Assembly (NCBI RefSeq): GCF_002778285.1
Contig: NZ_NESM01000001.1
Span: forward strand, 1,196,001 to 1,260,000
Length of the DNA stretch: 64,000 nt
Direction of reading: 5' to 3'
Source: Limnohabitans sp. 15K
GTDB taxonomy: Bacteria; Pseudomonadota; Gammaproteobacteria; Burkholderiales; Burkholderiaceae_C
The position numbers and the translations under genes were made by a program. The notes beneath the pieces are model-generated. The model saw only the letters and a list, made by a program, of their open reading frames with translations. It searched no databases and had not been told where the DNA came from. Below, piece after piece: positions 39,950 through 47,196 of this stretch (the first letter of the stretch is position 1; each line of letters begins with the position of its first letter).

Positions 39950-41500
39950 TTAAGGGTTTGTCCCGGTCAAAAGAGCCTGCAAAGCAGGCTTTTGCACTTT
40001 GCCTAAAGCGCTCTTGGGCAGGCTGTCCATGAAGACCACGCGGCGCGGCAGCTTGAAGCGGGCGATGCGGCTTTGCAGGTGTTGCAGAACGGCTTCGGCG
40101 CTCAAGGCTTGCCCTGCGGCGTCAGGGCTCCGCACCAGGACCACCACAGGCACTTCGCCCCAGCGGGCATCGGCCACGCCGACCACCGCGTTGTCGGCCA
40201 CGCCGGGCAAGGTGACGAGCTGGTTTTCGATTTCGGCCGGGTAGATGTTCTCGCCACCCGAGATGATCATGTCTTTGCTGCGACCCACGATGGTGATGCA
40301 GCCGTCTTCGGCGCGCTGGCCTAAGTCACCGGAATGGAACCAGCCTTCGTGCAGGCCCGCGTGGAGTTCGCCGTCGGCACGCCAGTAGCCGCGCATCAGG
40401 TTGGCGGCGCGGATACAGACTTCGCCCGTTTCTCCGGGGCCAACTTCCTGCCCTTGGGCGTCGATCAATTTGACCTGCGCCTCCGGGTGCGGCCAGCCCG
40501 AAGCGCCCACGCGGGCCATGGCCTCGGGCAGGCGCAGCACGATGGACACGGGACCAGTTTCGGTGGTGCCATAGACCTGCCCCACGGGCACCCCGCGAGC
40601 GTGCAGGGTTTCGAGGTAAGCCACAGGCAAGGTGGACGAGCCGGTCATGATGCCGCGCAGGCAGGCGAGCGAGGTGTCGGCCCAGCGCGGGTGTTCAAAC
40701 AAGGCACGCATGGTGGCGGGCACCAAGAGCGACAGCGTGGGGCGGCTCGTGTGCATTTCATCCAGCCAAGCCGTGGGGTCAAAGCGCGGGTGCAGCACCA
40801 CCTCCACCCCCGCCAACAACGCGGGCAGGGTCTGGATGCAGAGGCCGCCCACATGGAACATCGGCAGCGTGGACAGCACCTTGTCGCTGGGCACAAAGTC
40901 GTGCGCCCAGGCACTGGCGCGGGCATTGGCCAACAGCGCCGCTTGCGTGTGCACCGCCCCCTTGGGCACGCCTGTGGTGCCCGAGGTGTAGACCAGCAGC
41001 ATCGGCAGGTCGCTGTGCACAGTGGGCCGAGGCAGGCCGCGTGGTGAGGCGGTGGCGATCAGGGTGTCGTGGTGCGTGTGCTGCAGGTCCGCGCCTTGCA
41101 GTGCCTGCGCCGTGGTGGCATGGTGGCTGTCGTGCACCAGCAGACGCGGCTGAGCGTCTTGCATGACCTGCTGCAACTCGGGCACAGCCAGGCGAAAGTT
41201 GAGCGGCAAGAACACCGCGCCCAAACGGGCGCAGGCCACCAACGTGACCAGTTGCAGCTCGTGGTTGAAGCCTAGCCAGGCCACGCGGTCGCCCGTCTGC
41301 ACACCCCAGGTGGATTGCAGGTGAGCGGTGACGCGCTCCACGCGCCGCCAGAACTTGGCAAAGTCGCAGGCGAAGGTGCTGTCACCCGTCTGTTTGGCCT
41401 TGCGCTCATCGCCCCGGAAGGTCATGGCGGGCTGCGTGCCGCAGTCCTGCGCCAGCTGTGCAAAGCGCGCCGCGAGGGGGCTGGTCTCGGGGGCCTGCAT
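39950..41500 (-). CDS. AMP-dependent acyl-CoA synthetase/ligase
   Basis: Activates a carboxylic acid to its CoA thioester through an acyl-adenylate. The 516-residue protein has the P-loop-like [13 protein letters not shown], the YGTTETGP motif, the hinge [15 protein letters not shown], and the C-terminal catalytic lysine region [10 protein letters not shown]. The frame stays open upstream to 41653, but ATG 41500 overlaps the stop of the flavoprotein gene as TGATG. The substrate is unknown; the class includes fatty, aryl and small branched acids. It lies in the operon running from 44.7 to 37.9 kb. Confidence 0.92.
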   Translation of the reverse strand: MQAPETSPLAARFAQLAQDCGTQPAMTFRGDERKAKQTGDSTFACDFAKFWRRVERVTAHLQSTWGVQTGDRVAWLGFNHELQLVTLVACARLGAVFLPLNFRLAVPELQQVMQDAQPRLLVHDSHHATTAQALQGADLQHTHHDTLIATASPRGLPRPTVHSDLPMLLVYTSGTTGVPKGAVHTQAALLANARASAWAHDFVPSDKVLSTLPMFHVGGLCIQTLPALLAGVEVVLHPRFDPTAWLDEMHTSRPTLSLLVPATMRALFEHPRWADTSLACLRGIMTGSSTLPVAYLETLHARGVPVGQVYGTTETGPVSIVLRLPEAMARVGASGWPHPEAQVKLIDAQGQEVGPGETGEVCIRAANLMRGYWRADGELHAGLHEGWFHSGDLGQRAEDGCITIVGRSKDMIISGGENIYPAEIENQLVTLPGVADNAVVGVADARWGEVPVVVLVRSPDAAGQALSAEAVLQHLQSRIARFKLPRRVVFMDSLPKSALGKVQKPALQALLTGTNP

Positions 41501-42768
41501 CACTCGTCTTTTTCGCCGGGTTCGTACAGGGCTTCGCGGCCAATGCGGTCCATGCACAACTCTGCTGTCCAGGGCAGCATGAGCGAGCCGCAACGCGCAT
41601 CGCGGTACAGGCGCTCGAGCGGCAGGCTTTTGAGCATGGACTGACCGCCGCAAGTGCGGATGGCCAAGCGGGCGATGTCTTGCGCGTTTTCCATGATGGT
41701 GTACTGCGCGGCGTAGGCCCGCAGGCGGGTGGACTTGGCTGGATCGACCTTGGCGTCTTCAATGGCTCGCAAGAAGAGGTTGCGGGTTTGTTCGAGCTTG
41801 ATGAACATCTCGGCCACGGCGATCTGTTTGGTCGCGAACTGTCGGCGTTTGATGGGGCCCGTGCCCGGGATCTCGCCACGCAGGTAGGCCACAGTGAAGT
41901 CGTACGCCGCTTGCGCGATGCCCATGTACGTGGGCGAGAGCGTCATGAACATGTGCGGCCAGCGGCTGGCGGCCTGAAAGTACAGGCCTTGCGGCATGAG
42001 CGCCGCGTCGTCGGGCACAAACACGTCTTTGAAAATCAAATTGCGCGACACGGTGGCGCGCATGCCCAGCGGGTCCCAGTCACCTTCGATCGTCAGGCCT
42101 GGCGCGGTGCGGGGTATGGCCAGGTACAAGGTGTCTCGGCGCGAGAGGTCAGCGCCCTCTTTTTTCTCGGTACAGAGCACGCCAAAGTAATCGGCCGCGT
42201 CTGACAGGGATGCGAAGATTTTTTTGCCGTTGATCTTCCAGCCGCCATCGACCTTGACGGCGAGGGTGCCGAAGGGTTGAGCGCCTGACGCTGCAGCACC
42301 GCCCTCCGAGAAAGGTTGCGCGTAAATCGCGCCGTCTTTCACCACGCGGGCAAAGTGCGTGGCCTGGTGCGTGCGGTGGCTGGCGCGTTGCTCGGGCGTC
42401 ATCTCCAGATCTTCAGACAACAAGCCGCTCCAGAGCATGGTGCAGACGTGCATGTTGAACGTGAGCGCGGTGGCGCCGCAGTAGCGGCCGATCTCGGCCG
42501 AGACCATGGCATAGGTGGCGTAATCGGCACCCTGGCCGCCATGCGCTTCGGGCACGCACAGCGCCAGCAGGCCTGAGTCGCGCATGTCGTCGTAGTTGGC
42601 AAACGGGAACTGGGCGTCGCGGTCGAGCTGCGCGGCACGCGGGACGAACTTCTCGCGGCCCAGTTGCCGAGCCAGGGCCATCAGCTTTTGCTGCTTCTCG
42701 GTCAGGGGGTAATCGTCGCCACAGATGGGCATGACGGTGGGCTGAGTTTTATCTTGCACGTCGGTCAT
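41500..42768 (-). CDS. acyl-CoA dehydrogenase-fold flavoprotein with atypical active site
   Basis: A 422-residue protein with all three acyl-CoA dehydrogenase domains (VPEAHGGQGADY, the FAD-site GKKIFASLSDAADYF region, the C-terminal CGGQSMLKSLPLERLYRDAR). In the usual catalytic-base segment (YEGT in medium-chain enzymes) it reads LPWTAEL, putting Pro399 where the Glu normally is. It may therefore use another base, as isovaleryl-type enzymes do, or be a flavin monooxygenase of this fold. A flavin reductase gene is encoded divergently 2 kb away. Start ATG 42768 overlaps the hydrolase stop. Confidence 0.85.
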   Translation of the reverse strand: MTDVQDKTQPTVMPICGDDYPLTEKQQKLMALARQLGREKFVPRAAQLDRDAQFPFANYDDMRDSGLLALCVPEAHGGQGADYATYAMVSAEIGRYCGATALTFNMHVCTMLWSGLLSEDLEMTPEQRASHRTHQATHFARVVKDGAIYAQPFSEGGAAASGAQPFGTLAVKVDGGWKINGKKIFASLSDAADYFGVLCTEKKEGADLSRRDTLYLAIPRTAPGLTIEGDWDPLGMRATVSRNLIFKDVFVPDDAALMPQGLYFQAASRWPHMFMTLSPTYMGIAQAAYDFTVAYLRGEIPGTGPIKRRQFATKQIAVAEMFIKLEQTRNLFLRAIEDAKVDPAKSTRLRAYAAQYTIMENAQDIARLAIRTCGGQSMLKSLPLERLYRDARCGSLMLPWTAELCMDRIGREALYEPGEKDE

Positions 42769-43646
42769 CAAAAGCTCCGCAAAAAAGGCAGCAATGCATC
42801 GGCAAAGCTGTCGGGTTGCTCAAACGTCAGCAAATGGCCCACGTCCGTCAGGCACAGGTATTGCGCATGAGGAATCTTTTCGGCCATGCGCTGCACCACA
42901 GCGGGCGCAGCGGTGCGGTCGTGTTCGGCCGCGATGCACAGCGTGGGCACGGTGATCGTGGGCAAGGCGCTGCGCTGCTCAAATTGCACCAACGCGCTGA
43001 GCGCCGCTTTGTAGGCGGCTGGCGTGATAGAGCCCATGCAGGCTTTGGCCTGTGACAGACCCGGGCCGTCAAAGCCCGGTGCCACCATGGTCGGCACCAA
43101 GCCGTTGGCCACATCGCCCATGCTTTGGCCTGCTTCCAATGGGGCCAGACGCTGCGCGATGAAGGCTTGTTGAAAATCGCCGCCGCTTTGGCCAAAACCC
43201 GGACTGCTGGCGGCCAGCACCAAGCCTGCCACGCGCTCAGGGTGACGTGCCCACATTTGCAAGGCCACCATGCCGCCCAGACTGTGGCCCACCAACACGG
43301 CTTGCTGCAAACCCTGTGCGTCCATCAGCGCGGCCAGCGCAGCAGCCAAGTCATCAAAAGTGCAAGGCTCGATCATCGGGCTGTCGCCGTAGCCCGGCAT
43401 GTCCCAGGCGACACTGGCGTAACCGGCTTGGGCGCAGGTCTGCTGGATGGCCGTCCACGAACTGGCCCGTCCGCCGATGCCATGCAGAAAAACCAGCGTG
43501 GGCTTTGTGGGAGCCGCGCCCTCGCGGCGATCAGACGTGCTTTTCGCGACGAGGGCGTCGCTCCCACAAGTCATCTCAGAGCTCTTCGCGATGGGGGCAT
43601 CGCCCCCACAGGCGGGCACAGCCACGCAAGACATCAGGGTGCTCAT
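42768..43646 (-). CDS. alpha/beta hydrolase with a repeat-encoded N-terminal insert
   Basis: A 292-residue serine hydrolase. LVFLHGIGGRASSW gives the oxyanion loop, GHSLGG the nucleophile Ser, AAEHD the acid and DVGHLL the base. It resembles N-formylmaleamate deformylase-type (NicD) and other ring-fission product hydrolases, and it sits directly after a NicX-like gene. Residues about 12-48 are encoded by three REP-like units (43504-43611), giving the odd peptide pieces GGDAPIAKSS, GSDALVAKST and SDRREGAAPT before the fold begins at KPTLVFLHG. The normal start may once have been near residue 48. The ATG overlaps the upstream stop as ATGA. Confidence 0.85.
   Translation of the reverse strand: MSTLMSCVAVPACGGDAPIAKSSEMTCGSDALVAKSTSDRREGAAPTKPTLVFLHGIGGRASSWTAIQQTCAQAGYASVAWDMPGYGDSPMIEPCTFDDLAAALAALMDAQGLQQAVLVGHSLGGMVALQMWARHPERVAGLVLAASSPGFGQSGGDFQQAFIAQRLAPLEAGQSMGDVANGLVPTMVAPGFDGPGLSQAKACMGSITPAAYKAALSALVQFEQRSALPTITVPTLCIAAEHDRTAAPAVVQRMAEKIPHAQYLCLTDVGHLLTFEQPDSFADALLPFLRSF
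43504..43611. repeat. REP-like palindromic repeat cluster B, inside a coding region
   Basis: Three units at 43504-43534 (TTGTGGGAGCCGCGCCCTCG), 43540-43570 (TTTTCGCGACGAGGGCGTCG) and 43581-43611 (TCTTCGCGATGGGGGCATCG), in direct, inverted, inverted order. They are the same family as clusters A and C. The whole block is in frame and open on the minus strand, in the N-terminus of the alpha/beta hydrolase gene. Confidence 0.88.
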
Positions 43647-44728
43647 GCCAGCGCCGCGCTCACGACTTGGCCCGCATCGACCACCACCGTGTCGTCGAGC
43701 CGGATGGTGCAGCCGCGCATGGGCAGGTCAAAGTGGCCCAGCGTGTGGCGACCCGCGACCTCGTTGGCCCCGGTCGAATACAAAAAGTTGCCCGCAAAGG
43801 CGCGCAGCTCGGTGCCGTTGCAGTCGCGCTTGTCATAGAACGCCATGGCGTCCCAGCGCGCCGCCGGGTTCAGGCCAAAGCCCACATGCGAGACGGCATA
43901 AGCGGCGCGGTGGCCCTCGGCGTCTTCCCAGGCCTTGTAGTAGCCGCGCATCATGTCCACATCCACGCCCTGCCCCTCGATGGCGACCACGCTGTCGTTC
44001 TCGATCGTCAGGCGGATCGTGTCGCGCAAATAGCTTTTGAAGGTCAGGTTCACATCACCGGGGGCCATGACCAGCGTGCCGTTGACACTGCCTGCGGCCG
44101 GGAATGCCAGCGCCAGCCCAGCGGGCCAGTGCGACACCATGCCCGGCTTGGGGCAAAAGCCCCACACACCACCCACCACCGCCTGTTTGTCGCCATGTTT
44201 CAGGTTCACCCGCAGGTCGGTGCCTGCGGCAGACGTGACGTGCATCTGCTGCGCACCACGCAGTTTCTTCATGGCGGCACGCACCACGCCTTCGAGCGCC
44301 GGATCGGGCACGGTGCGCTCCAAAATTTCAGGGTGCTCGTTGGACACCATGAGCAGTCGCGGCATGTGGCCGTCCACGCCCTTCATGATGGTGGGCAACT
44401 CGGGCGCGTGCAGCAGGCCTTCGACGGTGCAGTCCACCACCATGTCGGCGCGGGCCAATGCAGCCACCACGGGGCCGAGCTGGCCAATCGCGTCGCTGGC
44501 ACCTGTAGAGCGCACGGGCGCAGGGGCGGTGAGTGCAGGCGTCGTCAAAGTCACCTCGAACACGCGGGCGCCCATGGCCTCCAGTGCGAGGCGGGCCAAA
44601 TCCACGTTGACCCGGCGTGATTGGGTTTCGGCCAAAATAGCGACCACTTCGCCAGGCTGCACCTTGCACAGCGTGAAGGTGCGGGTAAAGGCCGCGAGCC
44701 ACCTGTTTTCGATTCGTTCCACCAGCAT
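43643..44728 (-). CDS. 2,5-dihydroxypyridine 5,6-dioxygenase-like ring-cleavage enzyme (NicX/M29 fold)
   Basis: A 361-residue protein related to NicX, the mononuclear iron dioxygenase that opens 2,5-dihydroxypyridine to N-formylmaleamate; NicX itself descends from M29 aminopeptidases. The three iron ligands known in Pseudomonas putida NicX appear as His281 (SHVGFGL) and His332 and Asp334 (GHFDLPMRGC). The RAFAGNFLYSTGANEV stretch is also family-typical. ATG 44728 has an AAGGAG site 6 bases upstream, so I prefer it to the GTG at 44764. It is the first gene of a run of overlapping genes. The true substrate may be another hydroxylated heterocycle or aromatic. Confidence 0.78.
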   Translation of the reverse strand: MLVERIENRWLAAFTRTFTLCKVQPGEVVAILAETQSRRVNVDLARLALEAMGARVFEVTLTTPALTAPAPVRSTGASDAIGQLGPVVAALARADMVVDCTVEGLLHAPELPTIMKGVDGHMPRLLMVSNEHPEILERTVPDPALEGVVRAAMKKLRGAQQMHVTSAAGTDLRVNLKHGDKQAVVGGVWGFCPKPGMVSHWPAGLALAFPAAGSVNGTLVMAPGDVNLTFKSYLRDTIRLTIENDSVVAIEGQGVDVDMMRGYYKAWEDAEGHRAAYAVSHVGFGLNPAARWDAMAFYDKRDCNGTELRAFAGNFLYSTGANEVAGRHTLGHFDLPMRGCTIRLDDTVVVDAGQVVSAALA

Positions 44729-44771
44729 GCTTGTCTCCTTGGCCTGCAGCTCTGAACGGCTCACCTGCAGA

Positions 44772-44802
44772 CATGAATGGTCAGTTTATATGAAAATTCA
44801 TG
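44772..44802. promoter_or_regulatory. candidate MarR-type operator between divergent catabolic units
   Basis: CATGAAT at 44772-44778 and ATTCATG at 44796-44802 are a perfect 7-base inverted repeat. Nested in its right half is the palindrome ATGAAAATTCAT (44790-44801). The site lies in the A/T-rich gap between the NicX-like gene and the flavin reductase, where a repressor could control both directions. The MarR protein encoded at 45.4-45.8 kb is the obvious candidate; binding is inferred. Confidence 0.45.
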
Positions 44803-44823
44803 CAATTCAACTATCATCCATAC

Positions 44824-45372
44824 ATGCACCAAGCCCCCCCATCTCATATCAAAGCGCTGAGTCCAGACTTTGAAACGCCGCATTTCAAGCAAGCCCTGTC
44901 GCGCTTTGCCACGGGGGTGACCGTCATCACCACGTTCGCGCCGGGCGCACAGAAAGGCGATTCGGCCAGCAGCAGCTTTGTGGGCATCACCGCCAGTTCG
45001 TTCAATTCGGTGTCGCTCACGCCCCCGCTGGTGCTGTGGAGCTTGGGGCAAGGCGCCAGCAGCGCACCGCTGTTCCATGCGGGCACGCATTACGTGGTGA
45101 ACGTGCTGGCAGCCGATCAGCTGGATGTCTGCAACCGTTTTGCCTTCGGCAAAGGCGACCGCTTTGCCGACACCGCTTACAAGCTAGGCGAGTCGGGTTT
45201 GCCCATTTTGGATGGCGCTCTGGCCTGGTTTGAATGCCACAACCGCAGCCGCCACGAAGAAGGCGACCATGTGATTTTTGTGGGCGAGGTGGAACGCTGC
45301 GGTTTCAGCGATGGCTCTGCCCCACTCGTCTACCAGGGCGGTCAGTTCAGCACCACCACGCCACTGGCATGA
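44824..45372 (+). CDS. flavin reductase-like domain protein
   Basis: A 182-residue split-barrel flavin:NAD(P)H reductase of the HpaC type, which supplies reduced FMN or FAD to a partner monooxygenase. The family start FKQALSRFATGVTVITTFAP is present, followed by GITASSFNSVSLTPPLVLWSL divided over the flavin site, and a C-terminal FECHNRSRHEEGDHVIFVGEV region. An alternative ATG at 44800 overlaps the candidate operator, so I prefer 44824; neither has a clear ribosome site. No HpaB-type oxygenase is adjacent. The acyl-CoA dehydrogenase-fold protein of the divergent operon is a possible partner. Confidence 0.87.
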   Translation: MHQAPPSHIKALSPDFETPHFKQALSRFATGVTVITTFAPGAQKGDSASSSFVGITASSFNSVSLTPPLVLWSLGQGASSAPLFHAGTHYVVNVLAADQLDVCNRFAFGKGDRFADTAYKLGESGLPILDGALAWFECHNRSRHEEGDHVIFVGEVERCGFSDGSAPLVYQGGQFSTTTPLA

Positions 45373-45809
45373 GCAACCCGGCAGGCTTTGTCGACGACTA
45401 CCTGGCCTATTTGCTGGCCCGCGCCAGCCATTTGATTTCGAGCGAATTCCACGCCGTGGTTGAGGCCAGCGGCCTGAGCCTCATGGAGTGGCGCGTCATG
45501 GCGAGCCTGTCGGGCAAAGACAGTTTGAGCATCAACGAACTCGCCAGCATCGTGCTGGCCAAACAACCCACCGTGACCAAGCTGGTCGGACGCATGCAAG
45601 ACGCCGGATGGGTCACGCGCTGCGACGCCGCACACGACAAACGGCAAAGCCTGGTGAGCCTCACGGCAGCAGGTCGGCGCAAAGTGCAGCCTCTGCTGAA
45701 ACAAGCCAAAGCGCACGAAGCACAGGTGGTGTCAGCTTTGGGTGCGGACCCGGCCCATCAACTCAAGCTCATGCTGGAGAGCTTAATTGCGGCGCATGGC
45801 AGTACCTGA
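45369..45809 (+). CDS. MarR family transcriptional regulator
   Basis: A 146-residue winged-helix dimeric repressor. It has a helical N-terminus (VDDYLAYLLARASHLISSEF), the HTH SINELASIVLAKQPTVTKLVGRM and the wing DAAHDKRQSLVSLT. It overlaps the flavin reductase stop as ATGA, so it is co-translated with it. MarR proteins next to aromatic catabolic genes commonly respond to the substrate or its CoA ester; nicotinate degradation in Pseudomonas also uses a MarR protein (NicR). It probably controls the divergent 44.7-37.9 kb operon. Confidence 0.9.
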   Translation: MSNPAGFVDDYLAYLLARASHLISSEFHAVVEASGLSLMEWRVMASLSGKDSLSINELASIVLAKQPTVTKLVGRMQDAGWVTRCDAAHDKRQSLVSLTAAGRRKVQPLLKQAKAHEAQVVSALGADPAHQLKLMLESLIAAHGST

Positions 45810-45971
45810 GCGCGCAAGGGCACAGCCAAAATTTTGGGCTTTAGGTTTGGGTGAACCATTTATTGCAATCTCTGCGGCAAGTGGTTGGGGCTAAGACTCA
45901 ATGGCTGCATTGCAGGGCGGACATTGGGAAATCCGACTGGCCTGCTGTTTAAGACCAATACCAGACACTCA

Positions 45972-46505
45972 TCAGGTCTGCAAAACAGATACAGGATTCA
46001 GCGATGCGATTTGCTCTGCCGCATGCTCGACAATGAAATCGGCAATGCAGGTTATGTCGGATAACGTCAAAAGATGCATGCCAACTTGGGTTATCGGGTC
46101 GTCACTGGCCATCGCGACGATTCCATGTGATGTGGGCCAAAGTGGCGACTTATCAACCGCCGCACGCCAGACTTCCAGCTTGGGGAAATCACCTTGCTTG
46201 AAACCTTCAATCAGCACCAAATCACACGCTTGCAACTTATCCAGTAATTGAGGCAGAGGAGGTTCATTGTCTTCGCTCAGTTCATGCATCAAAACCCATC
46301 GGCGTCGGCCCATGACCAGTACCTCTTGACATCCTGTTTCGCGCAGTCGATAAGAGTCTTTACCTGGTCGGTCAATGTCCAAATCTTTGTGACTGTGCTT
46401 GATCACCGACACAATCATCCCCCGGGCTTTCAGCTCCGGAACAAGGTGCTCCAGCAAAGTGGTTTTGCCCATCCCGGAATGTCCTGAAATGCCGAATACA
46501 CGCAT
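45972..46505 (-). CDS. mobB: molybdopterin-guanine dinucleotide biosynthesis protein MobB
   Basis: GTP-binding protein that assists MobA in converting molybdopterin to the guanine dinucleotide form used by DMSO-reductase-family enzymes. The 177-residue protein starts MRVFGISGHSGMGKTTLLEHL, with the P-loop GHSGMGKTT near residue 8. It has SVIKHSHKDLDIDRPGKDS and the late DLVLIEGFK motif. The longer frame to 46559 overlaps the TetR gene, so I used ATG 46505, one base past the TetR stop. Its pairing with a molybdenum oxidoreductase 0.7 kb away points to dedicated cofactor supply. Confidence 0.92.
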   Translation of the reverse strand: MRVFGISGHSGMGKTTLLEHLVPELKARGMIVSVIKHSHKDLDIDRPGKDSYRLRETGCQEVLVMGRRRWVLMHELSEDNEPPLPQLLDKLQACDLVLIEGFKQGDFPKLEVWRAAVDKSPLWPTSHGIVAMASDDPITQVGMHLLTLSDITCIADFIVEHAAEQIASLNPVSVLQT

Positions 46506-46506
46506 T

Positions 46507-47094
46507 TCAACCCCGCTTGCCTGATTGAATTGGCTTGTCTTGGCCAATGATCTTTTCACCCGCTTGACGCACCGCGTTCAAAAGTTCGCTTTGGAGCTGC
46601 TCACTGCACATGGCTCGTGCAAGCATGACGGCACCCACGTTCTGGGCCATGATGGCCCAAGCCGAATGGGCATCCCCTGTGAGGGCTTTCACATTGGCGT
46701 GAATCTCTTGGACGCCCTGTTCAAAAACCAATTTAACTTCGTCACCAGCGCGTCCGATCTCTGGTGTCAATGACGGCAACGGGCAACCGTCGCCTGCGTT
46801 ATGTACGTGCGCCAGACTAAGGTAACCCGCTAGGGCACGCGATACCTGCACCTGGTCAGTTGAATCTACCGAGGCATACATGTCTGCAGTGCGCTTCAGT
46901 TCTGCTTCGATGATGTTAATGAACAAATCCGACTTGCCCGTGAAGTGCTTGTACAAAGAGCCGGTTGTGACGCCCGCAGCAGCGGCAAGATCTGTCAAGC
47001 CACTGGCATTGAAACCATTCTGCTTTGCATGTTGACCACTTGCACTGAGCAGATTCTCTCTTGCTTGCTCTTTGTATTCAGCGTTGTAACGCAT
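46507..47094 (-). CDS. TetR family transcriptional regulator
   Basis: A 195-residue repressor. The N-terminal HTH reads GLTDLAAAAGVTTGSLYKHF, followed by GKSDLFINIIEAEL and a C-terminal ligand domain of the TetR_C subgroup with NAGDGCPLPSLTPEIGR. The open frame extends much further upstream, across the promoter region and into the oxidoreductase gene, so ATG 47094 is the realistic start. It is transcribed with mobB and divergently from the molybdenum enzyme gene. A perfect inverted repeat in the shared promoter is its likely operator. Confidence 0.88.
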   Translation of the reverse strand: MRYNAEYKEQARENLLSASGQHAKQNGFNASGLTDLAAAAGVTTGSLYKHFTGKSDLFINIIEAELKRTADMYASVDSTDQVQVSRALAGYLSLAHVHNAGDGCPLPSLTPEIGRAGDEVKLVFEQGVQEIHANVKALTGDAHSAWAIMAQNVGAVMLARAMCSEQLQSELLNAVRQAGEKIIGQDKPIQSGKRG

Positions 47095-47115
47095 AAGAAT
47101 CTTTAAAAATTTGAG

Positions 47116-47145
47116 TTGACAGTTTTTTACCGATTGACTTAGGAT
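47116..47145 (+). promoter_or_regulatory. candidate sigma-70 promoter for the molybdenum enzyme operon
   Basis: TTGACA at 47116-47121 matches the -35 consensus, with TAGGAT at 47140-47145 as -10 at 18-base spacing. It lies in the A/T-rich divergent gap about 50 bases before the start codon of the oxidoreductase gene. The inverted repeat at 47142-47159 overlaps the -10, which is where a repressor would block it. Confidence 0.5.
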
Positions 47146-47159
47146 AACAGTCATTATCC
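47142..47159. promoter_or_regulatory. candidate TetR operator (inverted repeat)
   Basis: GGATAA-CAGTCA-TTATCC is a perfect 6-base inverted repeat with a 6-base spacer, midway between the TetR start (47094) and the oxidoreductase start (47197). Its position over the predicted -10 suggests autoregulation and repression of the divergent operon by the TetR protein. Confidence 0.6.
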
Positions 47160-47196
47160 AATTTTTCAACCGACATTGATCTAGGAACACATCGCC

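Noticed and set aside
43504..43611. Possible CRISPR array or riboswitch at the palindrome clusters
   Set aside because: Units are in mixed orientation, vary in sequence, lack regular unique spacers and recur beside unrelated genes, which fits REP-like elements.
45810..45971. Possible terminator (AGCC-AAAATTTT-GGGCT) in the convergent gap after the MarR gene
   Set aside because: The stem is short and lacks a T run. The gap otherwise shows nothing I can support.
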